This document shows, piece after piece, positions 21,901 to 33,599 of a stretch of DNA of 64,000 bases. The notes beneath the pieces were generated by a model that made no database searches, was not told the origin of the DNA, and was given only the letters and a program-made list of their open reading frames with translations. Positions within the stretch are counted from its first letter, which is position 1; every line of letters begins with the position of its first letter. The DNA is from Symbiodinium natans. Taxonomy: Eukaryota > Sar > Dinophyceae > Suessiales > Symbiodiniaceae. A program made the translations under genes and the position numbers. Where the stretch lies: contig CAJNDS010001946.1 in NCBI GenBank assembly GCA_905221605.1, positions 124,001-188,000 of the forward strand. Direction: 5' to 3'.

Positions 21901-23260
21901 CTGTCAATCCTGGGAGGGGGTTTCCGAAAGGAAAGTTTGTTCCCCCTCTTGCCTCCGCCGCATGCTTACCTTCCGCCCACCCTCCCCCCCCCCCAGCCCT
22001 CTGAGGCAACCTCCCCGGAAACAATCCTCAAACACCGTTCTTGATGTGGCCGTGAAGTTAACATACGAGATGTGATGGCCACATCTCTGGTAGAGTTAGC
22101 TCCGCTGATTCTCGTGCCGTGAATCTGGAAGGAAAGCTGGCAAAACTGCTACGAGTACTTGTCCGTGGGTGGCCCTGGAGCCTCAAGACGCGCCTTAAGC
22201 AGCCAGTACAGTCAACTGCCGAGGGGCGGGTTCCCAGGCAGAGTCCAAGCAAACGATACGTGGCGCATCCTGAAGAAGTGTTTGGCAGGTAAGTGTGGCG
22301 ATGCCTTTGGGCTCGTGAGTTCACCAGGGAAACATCAAATGTTTCTGAGTCGCTGGGTGTTCTTCACTGGAGTCCGCCAGCTCGATGGCACGGTGCGGAT
22401 GGCACACGAAGAACCTACGTTAGTTCCAACATGTTTCAACTTATGCATGCTTTGTGACTCGGGACTCGCCACATGCTCGTCTAGCTTTCTGCCAGGTAGC
22501 ACACACCAGTGGAGGTTGCCCTGACAAAGAAAAGATGGGACTAGCTTACATCATGCTGATACAGTACCGTCTTTCAACTCCATCACCTCATTGACGGGGT
22601 AGATGAGGACTCTCTGTGAGGCAACGCCCCCTGAGACGCTCCTGCAAGCGGAGAGACCACTCTACAGTCTTTCCCAGTATCTGCACGTTCCTAGCCACGT
22701 TCCTGGCCTGGTCCAGGTCTTCACGTTTTCCCAGCCCTTCTCACCACCTCGAGACTCATGTCGCTCACGCGAAGTACATCAGGTCTCTCACGCTCTGCTC
22801 GCTGCCGGGCTGCTGTGCGCGCCACAGGCGGTGAGGCGGGTAAAAAACTGCGTCTTTGCAACCTTTCGAGATTACCGCCAGTCAAAACAACCAGAGTGGA
22901 CAACGTCTAGTCTAGCCAATCCTGGCCATCCTACCCAATCCTCGCCATCTTATCCATCTTGAAAACTTCGCAGAGACACGTACAGCTCCTCTTGCAGCTT
23001 GGATGGTGCAGCCACATCAAGTGCCAAGCGCCTGCACAGGTTTTAGGGGGCCCCAGCCTTCCACCGGCTCAGATCCCAGAAAACTTCCCATGGCGAGACA
23101 TTCTGCCAAGCTTCATGAAAAAGTCCATAATGGTGTCGTTGAGCCACTGCTCATCCTCAGGGATGTCATGTACGTCCATGAGTCCAAAGTCAAAGTGATC
23201 ATTCCGTATGCATGAACCGAGGGCTTGCAGAAGAGGCGAACGACCACGAGCCTCCAACAG
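18950..23260 (-). CDS. Ulp1/SENP-type cysteine protease (C48 family) catalytic domain, multi-exon
   Basis: C48 proteases remove SUMO or related ubiquitin-like tags from proteins. Exons on the minus strand, with family landmarks: about 23210-23106 (EDEQWLNDTIMDFFMK, the WLND motif), 22862 to about 22820 (AKTQFFTRLTA), 22747-22708 (KGWENVKTWTR), about 22611-22586 (VLIYPVNE), 22520 to about 22499 (NLHWCV, catalytic His), 22269 to about 22200 (RIVCLDSAWEP, catalytic Asp), about 19470-19427 with 19348 to about 19283 (RNVYDC joined to GLYVLEFLLYLL, catalytic Cys), and 19026 to about 18968 (EWFDQSIISHR). His, Asp and Cys are all present. The intron after GATT at 19427 is GC...AG and splits the catalytic Cys codon. 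A stretch at 20736-20509 (PKDDQIKLLKARLGRLGALM) probably fills part of the Asp-Cys spacer, but its borders are unclear. The substrate (SUMO, NEDD8 or other) cannot be told from sequence. Confidence 0.88.
21229..21276. repeat. 11-bp tandem repeat (AAGGCCCGCGT)n
   Basis: Four to five consecutive 11-base units of AAGGCCCGCGT with one C/T variant. It lies in the large intron between the Asp and Cys exons of the protease gene. The surrounding 21000-21700 has no exon signal. Confidence 0.9.
21590..21690. repeat. two copies of a TGTTGCGATTCCTTGGTGT-like segment
   Basis: The segment TTGTTGCGATTCC(T/C)TGGTGT occurs near 21593 and again near 21664. Variants of the words GGCCACGACTT and CCACGACTTTC follow. 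It looks like a small diverged local duplication. Confidence 0.7.
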
Positions 23261-23379
23261 GTCAACGTCCCTTTCCTTCGCCCGTCGGACACAACACGTG
23301 CGCTTAAAAGAAGCCGAGTGACTAAAACAATACTGCTGGCATGCGCAACGTACATCAGTAATTGCAACAAGGGTGCTTC

Positions 23380-25275
23380 AAGGACGGTGCCCTGGTAGCG
23401 AAGAGCAAACGGCCTCAGGTGGCGCGCAGTGTCTGCATCAGCCATCTTGAGATATCTGACGTCTTGAGCATGGAACTCCACAGCTGGCCGAGGCGTCAAT
23501 CCCAGCGAACGGGGTCCACGCCTCAGTCTAAACGCATGTCACGTAAGTCAGGGCCTCTATTGTTAACGATGGTGCCAAAGGCAGCTTGGCCGCAGAGTGA
23601 GATGCCGCAGCCAGGCCATCAACGTTGCCAGCACTGGTCTCAGCTCCTGTCAGGAAAGCAGCACAAGTGCCGTGCAACCTTCCCAGCCTAGTGCTCAAGT
23701 GCATCACGTATCATCACGTGTGAGGCCTCTAAGAAAGGTGAGAGCGTCAATGTCGAAATTCGGTGGCCTTCCGCCATGAACTCCACCTCGGCAGGCCATG
23801 GCAGGCCCTACTTGGGCTTGCAAGGTTCCGCCCTTCACAGAGTCACAGAGACCTCAACTCAGCCCCCCTCAGCGAAGCCGGTCGGAGCAAGTGGTGGGGA
23901 AAGAGAAATGATCACCTGAACATGGCAAGCTGTCTGTTCTTGGCGGAGGTGTGCGGTGCAGTGTCTGGCAGCCAGACCAACCAACAGATTTAGAGTCAGA
24001 TTCTGATGTTTCAAAACCGTCATGATGAGACATACTCATGCTCGACCGCAGTGCATGAACATGTATGGGCCAAGCAACAAACTGGCCATCAGCTTTAACA
24101 TCCACATCGCTCACCCCAGCAAGGGGGATGATCAGGTCATCCTGGTCATCTTCCTCCTCGTCAGGCTCCTGCAAGGCCGGCTATGTTCCATCTGCTCACC
24201 GTGCCTAAGAGTCACTATGTCCTCATCGTATAAGCAGCGCACACGCAGCGATTGATCCTCCAGCACACGCGAAGTATCGGTACAATCATGATGCAATCAC
24301 GCCGCCAACAGCACCATTGGCACCATCACTCCTGAAGCCAAAGCTGCGTTTCGCCAACCGGCTGGGGCGTGAGAAGGCCCCGGCTTGGTGGCAGCGTTAA
24401 CCTGGCGAGTTCTAGCCATCAAACACCACGAGCTGCCGCGATGCCCCGTGATGCCCTGCGATGCCCCGCGATGCCCTGCGATGCCCTGATGCCGCGGGTG
24501 TGCGCCATCTGAGATTCGCACCCACACACGATGCTTTCTCGAGGCGGCTCAGCCTCCAGACTCACGACACCAAACCAACCAAACCAGTGCGAAAAGCCTA
24601 AAGTTGCCTAAAAGCACGACGCAATTGTAGTTGAGCGGGTCCGAAGCTCTGACCGAGAGTCGCACAGCCAATGCCGAGGCAGCTGCAGCTGCCAGAGCCT
24701 GGATCCAAAACGTTGACAAAAACACCTCAAATAAACCTGCCCTGCATGCTTTATTGGCCCGATCGCCAGAAATATGTCTATAGGCTCAAGCGTGCCGTCC
24801 TCGGCTTCTGCACATTTTGCATGCTCGCCCTCCTCGTCGGAGTCGATTGCGATTATGTGTTGTCCATTGGGCTCGTCGGCCATCCCAAATGTTTTAAGCT
24901 GCAATGGGCTGTCTGACTGGGCACTGCTATACAACGTCTTGTTTGTGTGGCGCACTTCGCAAAGAAACTGGACCGGCTTCAGGGCTCAGCCTACGTTGCG
25001 TCGGCATGTCCATGGATGTAGTAGCGAATTCGCTAGATATGTGTAGCCATGGAGCTTATGGAGCTTGATCAGTTCACAGCTGCCCATGATCAGAGCATGA
25101 GACCCTTGCCTTGCACCATAAGGCATTCCTCTGTTGCAGCTGGCAGAACGTGCAAAGAGAACCTGCTCAAATCCAGGCTGCCCGACTCATCTGCCAAAAT
25201 CATCAGGGCACTCTCCGGAATTTCCACCTGAGCTGCAGTTCGGAACTCACTCACGAATGGCTTCTTGAGCCGCAA
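23380..25275 (-). CDS. candidate N-terminal exons of the Ulp1-like gene (acidic)
   Basis: Protein-like minus-strand stretches upstream of the WLND exon: about 25260-25130 (AQVEIPESALMILADESGSL), about 24900-24790 (MADEPNGQHIIAIDSDEEGE), about 24174-24060 (EPDEEEDDQDDLIIPLAGVS) and about 23470-23370 (YLKMADADTARHLRPFALRY). The acidic IDSDEEGE and DEEEDDQDD segments suit the poorly conserved regulatory N-terminus of SENP-like proteins. Assignment to the same gene rests on strand and order only. Confidence 0.45.
24439..24495. repeat. 10-bp GATGCCC(T/C)GC tandem repeat
   Basis: About five units of GATGCCCTGC or GATGCCCCGC in a row. Confidence 0.85.
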
Positions 25276-26600
25276 GCAGACAAGTCATAATGACTGTTTC
25301 TCAAAGACCTGCGTGGGCCAATCGGTTAGACTGCAAGATCGCCAAATCGAAGCCGGCTGTCATCCTAAAGGCTTTGCTTGGCCCCCGAACTCCCCAAACC
25401 GACAAACTGGCATCTGCAGCACCCTGCCCTTTAAGTGAACGAAACCACGAACGCACGAAGTTGGCCGCACAATATTCTTTTCCTTTTTCGTGCGGCATTA
25501 TTAGTAATAGTGTGTGTTCTATTGGCCGGGCAAAATAGTAATATCGTGACGGCCCGGCATAATATACCAAAAGACCATACAATTTAATACTAAAATTACA
25601 ATGAAGTGAACGTAGTAAACGAAGCGTGATTTTTTTTAATTAAATTTGGGCTTTTTCCGCGGGCACACTTTTCTCTTTCTTTAGCCCGCGATAGAAGTAA
25701 ATAATAAATACGAAGTGAAAACATGAATTACTTTATAAGCGCGCGTAGTACGTGCAGTAAACGTAATGAATGTATGAACGCAGTACAGGATTTCACCGAT
25801 AACCGTCTATAACCAAGAATTATTGACCATTGACTGCCAAGGAACAAACCATCCAAGAAGCATGCTATCTTTCTTGGGGGTTTCTTGTTGCGTTCACGTG
25901 TTCATATGATTCGTGCGTACATTCATTGCGCCCTCCAGCTGGGACATCGAAATCGACCCCTGCAACCCGTCAAGCCAATCCCGAAGCTAGGTGGGCACTC
26001 CGGTGACGAGAATAGCTGAGCACTCCACACCCAAGGTGAACAGCAACCCCCCCAAGGTAAGAGGGAGGCAAGTGAATGTGAGCACTTAATCTTCACGGTT
26101 ATGCAATTGCAGATCCTGATTCGCAAAGGAAATGTGCGAATCGAAAGATCGCATTCCTAGCACCTGGAGCGTGCGGCCCCAGACACCGGAGCTCAATTCA
26201 GGGACTCCAGCAAAATGTCCCTGGACTGCACAATCCCAGACAATCATGCAGCACCCATCCAGTTGCTTATTTTGAGACGGGGGATGACTTGGGACTTTGA
26301 ACATCCCCAAGCTACCAAGCAATTGGGCAGGTGGGGGATTCTCGAAGAGTGGGTGGGCAGACTAGGTTTGTTCGAAGAGCATGGAGGCCTGGCAAACCTT
26401 CCCGTACCTCTCCCCTCATAAGCATTCAGAAGCTTCACTACCCTGCTGGCTCGTTGCCTTGTTCGAGTCTTAATGTGTAGGGTTTCGGCTTAGATACGCA
26501 TTTTGAGTCTCACCTCCCCTCAGTGCACTGTATCGCACCCACAACAAAGCTCACACTTCCTCACTCGTTTTTGAAACCCGTCTGCACCACTCGATCGGCA
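25276..26600. other. intergenic, includes an AT-rich island at 25470-25830
   Basis: Between the protease candidate exons and the end of the TPR gene. The part 25470-25830 is markedly AT-rich against a GC-rich background and contains inverted words around GGCCGGGC and GCCCGGC. No exon is supported. An insertion of organelle DNA or a foreign element is possible but unproven. Confidence 0.45.
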
Positions 26601-29600
26601 TCAGTTGGGAGATGCTCCATGGGGCATTGCCGATTCGGCGTCAGGCAACCGGTGGTAGGCACAGGACATGCAAGAAGCAGATGACCTCCTGCAAATGCCG
26701 AGGAAGCTCGCCATGCCAATCGAAAGAGTGGTAACGGCAGCAGCTGCTGCGGCCAAGGCCAAACCAGATACCGGTGACGCATTTAAGGTACTTGTCTGCT
26801 CATCCTCACTTGGCTCCGCGAACAGGGTGCATGCATCAGCTGGGTCCCGAAGTAGCACCTGCACAAGAGACAGGCCAACTGGCAGAGGGGGTGATCAGGG
26901 CAAACGCAAACGACAAGCCCTTCATGCAGGATCTTCTGACTCCCCTACAAGTTGCCGAGAAGCATCGGCGTGATGCCAGGAGCGATTAAATTTGCTCTCC
27001 AGCTGCGTGCAGTGAACTGGGGATCTTGCAGATGCGGCGTTCAGGCACAGCTGCAGCAATCCAAACAACGCCCAGCCATTGTGGGGGAGCCTGCCTTTGT
27101 TGCTGGTTGGGTTCTGCTTCGCAGCACTGCGACACCAAGTTCAAGACCAATATGGGTGAATGCAGCTCAGCAGCTCAGGCTTTCCTGCCACACATGCTCT
27201 GCCTGGGCAAACTGGCCCATTCTTGCAAGGGCCTCGCCAGCGCGATTCGCAGTGGGCAAGTACCAGGCCGGAGGCTCGTCGTAGGGCAAGGAGGCCTCTT
27301 GCATAGGACACTGCATTACACTGAAATGCGCAGCTGCGGGGCTCCAATGGTTGGTCTCAGCTGCCCTGAAGTGGGCAGCTGGACGACTAGCATACCTAGC
27401 AGCGCCATCTGTGCAATCCTGTCGAGACAAAATGTCGTCCCATGGATGTTCGGAGCAAACCTCAGGACACGAAGTTGGTCCTGAAATTCCTTGTTCAACT
27501 TCCTACACACCCCTCCCTTCCCAAAGCTGCACCGGGACCCCATACGGATGCCTACCTTCAAAGGTCTAGATCAGCATGAGGCCATGATGCGCCTCTGCTG
27601 CTAGGGCTTCCCTCCACGCTGCCAGCTCATCTGCGTGCTCCGCCCTTGCCAGATGGGCCTTCAACTCGAGACTGGCCAAACGCAGGATCTGGTCTGCAGG
27701 ATAAACAGCCCAATCCTGCGAACGTCGAGAGTTGCTCCGAGTCACCCCGAGTCACTCTCCTGATTATCCTGATTGGTTCGGACCCCAATCAATCAAGCCA
27801 ACCTGCCCCCCCTAACTACAAGCGGCACCTTGGTTCCATTGAAGTTGCGCCAACCCATGCCTGGCGGAACGGCCATGCGCTCTTGAACCTTCAGCCTGGG
27901 CAAGGCTGGAAACTGCAGGATGCGATTCCTTCTATGGAGGGCTGATGCACGACTTTCAGGAACATGGAAGTCACACTCTGGCAGGCTCTTTGAGTACCCG
28001 AGGCCACCCAAATGGGGGGGAAAACTTCTGTTGCCAAGTTTGCCAGAGAATTGTTGATATGTGTCGATCTCCTATCCGAAAAAGAAACAAAGAGCACATT
28101 GCAGCTGGACGTCTGCTCCACTCGCAGGTGCTCGAGCTCCACTTTTGCCTTGGAAGCGAAGCCTTGCTTGGCGTACGAAGCCCCCCTTGCAAAATGCCAC
28201 ATGCCTTCGTTCCAACGGGAAAACATTTTTCAAAAAAATCGATGATGATGCGAGTGCAGAAGGGCTGAGACACAGAAAAAGTAAATCCCTGCTGCAACAG
28301 ACAGAGCACCCGCAAGCACCGGATCCAGTTTGCATTGTTCGGGCAGCTGTGCTGATGTGATGGCCGTCAAGTGCCCAAATGCGAGCAAGGTCAGAGGCCA
28401 CACTGACGCGAAACGAGCAGGTGGAAAGCCCGTCTCAAAAATTCCCGTGCCAACCTCGACTGCACATCTGCGCACCGAATTGAACCACGTTTCGGTGGAG
28501 TGGGCAAACGATGTACATTAGGCGTGGTGGACATGCCAATGATAGGCACCAAAGTGACCAGACGCACTGGATGCCAACAACCGAACCGACCGTGCCTGAG
28601 TACACCTATTACATGTTCGAAGGGAAGCGTTGGGGCACGGGAGAAGCAACAGAGACACCCTGGTGCCTAATGTCATTTACATCCATAACTTCAAGAGAAT
28701 GCTATGATTTGCAGAGAAGCCAGCGGCAGCGCTAAACGTTCCAACGACTTAGCGGCGTCCATGGAACAAGCTGATCGGCCTTGTATTCTGCATACCCAGG
28801 ACAGCGTGTCAAGATTGTGCATCGGATAGATTTGTCTGGGAAGTGACGATGCCCTGCCATTGTCCATGTCGGCCACATAAAAGTCACCTGTGTGCATCAG
28901 TGTGTGGAAGCTCATGTGCACCAAGTGGGGGGCCCCTGGCATCAGATTCGGCAAGATTTCTGCAAAGGGTCTCGCCGCATGTAGGAGGGATAGGTTGCCA
29001 CTCGCTTCCGTTACATGGACATAGAGGTGAACACAGAATGGATGCTTAGGATTGCTCCGCAATGCTTCCTCCAGGATGTGAAGAGCTTGGTTAGCCTCGT
29101 GCCTCGCTTGCCCTGGTGAAACCCAGTAGTTCCACGGCTGGGTGTTCATCAAGGCATCTGCTGCGAGTGCGGCTAGGTTGGGGTTCCCGCTGGGCCCTCC
29201 ACTCTCGCCAAGCACTCGTGTCATCTCATTCACGAATGAGTGCGTAAGATTTTGCTCGTGCATGACGTAGTCTTCTGGTGAGGCCCGGTATCTTGTCCGC
29301 AGTGCCCGAACGAGCCCTGTCTCAATTCGATGCCGGCCACTCTGCACTCCATTGTAGGATTTCGAGGCACTCATCTGGAACGCTTGCTCGGCTTTGTCAT
29401 AAGCCAAGGGGAGGCTTTGCAAAAGTCTGGGCTCATCGAAGGTGTTGAGATTTGGGCCCAAAGCAAATCCTTCACCCCACACGCACATGATGCAGCTTGG
29501 ATCTGCTATCTGCGCGGCGCGGAACGAGATCACCGCTCGTCGGAAATCAAAGGCTGCAATCAATCGGAAGCCCTGGTCAAAATACCTCAGCTGCAGCCAC

Positions 29601-29834
29601 GGCGGTTATGATAGGCAAAGAACAGAACCATTCTCAAAACCCCTTGCGCCGCCATACTGTTGAATTCTGGTACTGTTGGGCCAAGCTTGATGCATCCACT
29701 GGGAAGGACATGTCGCCCAGGTCATCAAAGAGCTGGATACGACTCTCTTCAGGAGGCCATAAAATGTCAGGCTCCAAGCTGTCAACTGCTTTCCAAAGCA
29801 TGACGCAAATGATTCCAGCGGTGAGTGCAGGCAT
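26601..29834 (-). CDS. TPR-repeat protein with N-terminal hydrophobic segment, multi-exon
   Basis: Resembles a family of tetratricopeptide-like proteins of unknown biochemical role. Exon 1 (29834-29674) starts MPALTAGIICVMLWKAVDS, a likely signal peptide or anchor. It joins exon 2 (29585 to about 28735) through a GT...AG intron in frame: AQQ then YFDQGFRLIAAFDF. Exon 2 has the family signatures SFRAAQIADPSCIM and GEGFALGPNLN, then HLVHMSFHTLMHTGDFY and YPMHNLDTLSW. Later exons are about 28220-28100 (EGMWHFARGASYAKQGFASK), about 27290-27175 (LPYDEPPAWYLPTANRAGEA) and about 27085-27030 (NGWALFGLLQLCL). The last stretch, 26864-26601, is an alanine-rich hydrophobic helix (LALAAAAAAVTTLSIGMASF), perhaps a C-terminal membrane anchor. 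The start is the first in-frame ATG before the hydrophobic run; borders of the middle exons are approximate. Confidence 0.87.
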
Positions 29835-31325
29835 TGCTCAATCTATCGCCCCCGAGTACAGCTTCATGCGCTTGACCCAGCTGCGGCTAGACACAATGCA
29901 ACAACCTAGGCCTTGCTACAACCAGTGGCCAGCGGGCTACAAGCTTCCAAACCACACGTCAGGCCAAGGCCAACACTGCCGGGTCGCCGGATACCTTGTC
30001 AAGACACGACAAGAATGGCAACAGGTCGTGCGACCAGAATGTGCTGAGTCGTGCAAGACACAAGACCCTAGATGGCGAGACAAGTTTTTTTGTCACCTGG
30101 TATTCCGCGATGGTGCAGAAGACTCGGCGCAGCAAGCATGTGCTATCCCCTCCATCAGAAAGTCGGAGGTGCTGCATACTGGACTTGCATGGACTCACTT
30201 CCACCCTGGCCCTTGGAATCGCAAGGGTCTCGGCGCCGTCGGAACTTCTTCTGATCCCTGCGTGGACACCTGTGCCGTTTTGCGCGTTCCGCTAGACGCA
30301 AGAAAAGCCATGACAGACCACGTCGTGTCCGGGGTCTCGTCATTGGCCGTGGCAGTAGCAGCTGAAGCCCGCGCTTAACAGTACAGCTCCTGGGTGGCTG
30401 CTGCAACAAACCAAAGCATCAGTACGTAGATACATTTTTGACTATGCTCTTGTTTGAACCCCAGGCGTCGATGCCTTGACGCAACCGTGGATCCTGGTAC
30501 GTAACCACGACTTACAGTCTAGTGAGAGAATCATGAGAGACATCCCCTGGCAAGGCCTGCTGTACGCAAGGCACAATGGGCAAAGGTGGGGGGCAAGCAC
30601 ATCCCGCCATTCCTGTCCCGACATGTCCCTAATCCCTAGTCCCGAATCTGTGCTAGGTTCGACATCATGGACCGCATATGCGCCTGCATTCACGGCCCCC
30701 GCTGAAACCAGTATATTTTGGGTCCTCCCCTGCAGGGTTTAGGGTTGCTTCCGTAGCTCATGGTTGGGTTTAGAGATTTTTTGGCACCCGCCAAGCACGC
30801 CAGCCACACCGCAGAGTAAAAATGGGTTTCTTTTTGCCACCCGGGTGTAGAGTTTAGGGTTCAAGGTTTCGGGTTGAGGCGTAGGTTTTCGGGTTTCCCT
30901 CCCCCGAGCTGATCATGTCCATGGTTCCAATCCACAAGGCTTGTGGTTCGTGGTGTTATGGTTCAGGGTTTGGGGTTCAGCTTTTTTTGCCACCCGACTG
31001 GCCACGGCACCAGGTTTTAGGGCTGAGGGTTCAGGGTTGAGGCTTTAGGTTTAGGGTTTCCCTCTCCTCCCGCCCCACGCCCCCACCCTTTGTGGTTCGT
31101 TGGGGTTTTAGGGGTAACGGCCAGGGTTTCTGGGGGTACCAGGGCGGAGGTGGGGTCGAGAACACGGAGCGCGAGCGCGGGCGCAGGCACATAGTGATAG
31201 TGCCTGATCTGAGCGGACTCATGAAATGACCTTCACAGTAAAGGCAGGTCTTTCGAATGCCTGCAGGCCTTGCAAGTCATTCTTCAAGGTCTGACAAAGC
31301 CGAAACAAAGCACTTGCGCCACTTG
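29835..31325. other. intergenic with telomere-like tract; one basic minus-strand open frame
   Basis: The minus strand at 30409-30155 reads a very basic stretch (AKRHRCPRRDQKKFRRRRDP) that I cannot place. It may be the 5' region of the TPR gene or chance. The long plus-strand frame over 29497-30378 is antisense to the TPR gene and has no family motif. Confidence 0.35.
30728..31130. repeat. degenerate TTTAGGG-like tract
   Basis: Many variants of GGGTTTAGGGTT, GGTTTCGGGTT and AGGGTTCAGGG are interleaved with CACCCG- and CCCTCC-rich words. The telomere-type repeat sense (G-rich) is on the plus strand throughout. Confidence 0.7.
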
Positions 31326-32189
31326 CTACACGGATTTCTGCTCAGGATCTGATTGGGATGTCTGACCCTCCGAACTCCACCACCTCGCTGCCAATGCACA
31401 ACGATCGTCCGCAGGCAACTCAGGCAATGCTCGAAGATCCAAACTTGCAAAAGCCTGGTGACCATAAAGACGACGTGAGGGAGCAAAGCAGTAAGCGGAA
31501 GCCAGCCATGTGTTGAAGATCGAGGATGGCCAACCGTTCAGGCTGTCAAGCCCAAGATCCAGGTGCTTGACATTTTGGTGAAGGAAGGTCAAATCGAAAA
31601 GCGTTGCCTGCAAAAGCTCATAGCCGTGAGCAGCAGCGGTATCATGCCAGGCCTGCATGCTGCATCCAGACCAATGCTGGCTTCGCTTGCCGTCCATCCA
31701 GGATTGACCCATGCGACCTGCTTTGGCTTCCGAGAAACGTTCCTTGAAGCGGATAGGTGGTGGGAAGATCCGGTTGTATTCTACAACCATGAAGGCTGGA
31801 GCGAGGCCATGGCGCAAGAGAGCCTCTGCAAAGAAACAGTCTGCATGATCAAAATCGATCTTCAGCAGGTCAACGTGTTTCGCTGCCAGTCTGGACAAAG
31901 CAGTCCCCACAATCTCGGTCACGTTTGCTGGGGAAACATAGCCCACATGGACAAGGACATCTTTCCAGCGGCCTTCCAAAGTGCTCGCCAATGTCAATCC
32001 CTCCACTGCGACTCCCCGTGCTCCGAGATCAAAGGCACAATTTGCCACGTCTTTCACTACGGCACCATCCTTGCAAGCTCCATCATGTGCACCCAGATTT
32101 ACAACAATAAGCTCAGAAGGCATCACCTGCCGCAGTTCACGAAAGCGATCGAAGATGTCCATGAAGGGAGTTTGGGTAGTAGATACCAC
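31326..32189 (-). CDS. FkbM-like / methyltransferase-fold protein, single open frame
   Basis: A 287-codon open frame without an internal intron, unlike its neighbours. It contains VVNLGAHDGACKDG near the N-terminus, which resembles the glycine-rich S-adenosylmethionine motif. Later comes VDLLKIDFDHADCFFAEALL, like the LKIDVEG region of FkbM-type methyltransferases, followed by MVVEYNRIFPPPIRF. The stop is at 31326-31328. ATG 32189 is the first in frame; upstream exons cannot be excluded. Similar uncharacterised proteins are common in protist genomes, so methyl transfer is an inference from fold motifs only. An intronless gene among intron-rich ones could be a retroposed copy. Confidence 0.72.
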   Translation of the reverse strand: MVSTTQTPFMDIFDRFRELRQVMPSELIVVNLGAHDGACKDGAVVKDVANCAFDLGARGVAVEGLTLASTLEGRWKDVLVHVGYVSPANVTEIVGTALSRLAAKHVDLLKIDFDHADCFFAEALLRHGLAPAFMVVEYNRIFPPPIRFKERFSEAKAGRMGQSWMDGKRSQHWSGCSMQAWHDTAAAHGYELLQATLFDLTFLHQNVKHLDLGLDSLNGWPSSIFNTWLASAYCFAPSRRLYGHQAFASLDLRALPELPADDRCALAARWWSSEGQTSQSDPEQKSV

Positions 32190-33172
32190 ATACTGACCGA
32201 AAGTCCTTTGCTATGGCTGCTTACAGCACATGAGCTCAAATTTGAGTGAACATGCCTGAGCTCATGCGGTGAATGCATACTTTGGAAGTCCGCACCCAAG
32301 CGGCCCGTTGAGCGACATGAAAGGCCACCTGCGCTTGTGACTTGATAGGCTGACAACATTCAAAACATTTCGAAACTTTAAGTAAATTTTACAGCACGAA
32401 CAGCAATCAGCGCAAGGCTTGAAGAAGGTTTATGGTGTTCAAGCTTCCATTGAAAAACATGTCAGTCAGCCAGCGGTCCGTCCACACACTCTGGGTTCTC
32501 GCGTGCTGGTTCAGCTCTGATTCTGTAGCTGTTCAAGTGCGCCGCTGCGCCTAGAGACCTGCGCGTCAATGCACCCTGAACAGCGGTCGGAGTGAAATCT
32601 GAAGCAAGGATGCTTGCCCGTCACATACAGCAGCAAGTTCCACGCACGAGGCTCTTGAGTCTAGGTTCTCTGACTCAGGGTTTATGGCTTGCTGTCTAAA
32701 CGCTCTGTTGACACGTTGTGATCTGCCACGCCACTGATACTCTGAAATGGAACATTTGAAGCTTGAACGATTGTTGCAATCACAATGCGGTAATACTGGT
32801 AATTCTGCCACGTATGTTCGGAACTGGCCGTCTGATGACGAGTTCCCAAAGCCGCTTCAATGTTTGGAACGCAAATGAGGGCTACAATCTACATGGCAGA
32901 TCCGCCAGCTGTCTAGTGACTAGTGGTCCCCCATGATGGGTTGCCACTGGCATGCTACGAGCTTAAGGCAGGGGCCGCCCCTTCTGATACATCTTTAAGC
33001 TTTGCTTTCAATCGGTCCACAGTAAAAGCGCTGTGCCTCTGGATGACGTCCGGCTCTTTCACCCCATCGCAGGCAGGAGCGACCTCATCTCCGGACAGAG
33101 ACGTTAACTTCAGCACAACCGGTCACCACACGTCCAATGGGGGTCTGACAGATGGCGCACGTGCATCCGTAC

Positions 33173-33203
<31 letters not shown>

Positions 33204-33400
33204 CATATATATATACATAAAAAAAATGTATGTATATACCTACATGTGTGTCTGCTATTTGTGCACAAGAAGGCGCTCCCACAGGGCACACGGTTGGTTC
33301 TGGTAAAAAGCTTTGCGCGTCTGTTGCTGACGACATCAAGCATACTACACGGGACCCCTGGAAGGGATTCATCATCATACTAACCTATCAACCCCCCCAT
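32190..33400. other. no supported gene; TA microsatellite inside
   Basis: A minus-strand open frame at 32811-32566 has no recognisable motif. The rest is low in coding signal. Confidence 0.4.
33168..33230. repeat. (TA)n/(ATAC) microsatellite
   Basis: Alternating TATATA and TACATATA words over about 60 bases, followed by a short A-run. Confidence 0.95.
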
Positions 33401-33599
33401 ATTCATGTACCTTATATACTTAGCCTGCATGCCTAGGATGGTTCTCCATGCCTTGGCATGATCGCTGTATATCGCTGTAGGGTTGCGTTCCTATCCGCCC
33501 GCAAGGCCTGGTATCAAAAGTCACGCAGGGGCTGGATGGTTTTAGGCGCTTGCTTTTCAAATTCCTTCTATAGGCTTGCGTGTAGCTGGCCGGATTTGC

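Noticed and set aside
25300..25345. Possible tRNA-like segment (GTGGGCCAATCGGTTAGACTG)
   Set aside because: Resembles a D-arm by chance. I could not pair an acceptor stem or find a matching T-arm.
29497..30378. 293-codon plus-strand frame
   Set aside because: Its first part is antisense to the TPR gene exons, which have clear family signatures; the rest shows no motif.
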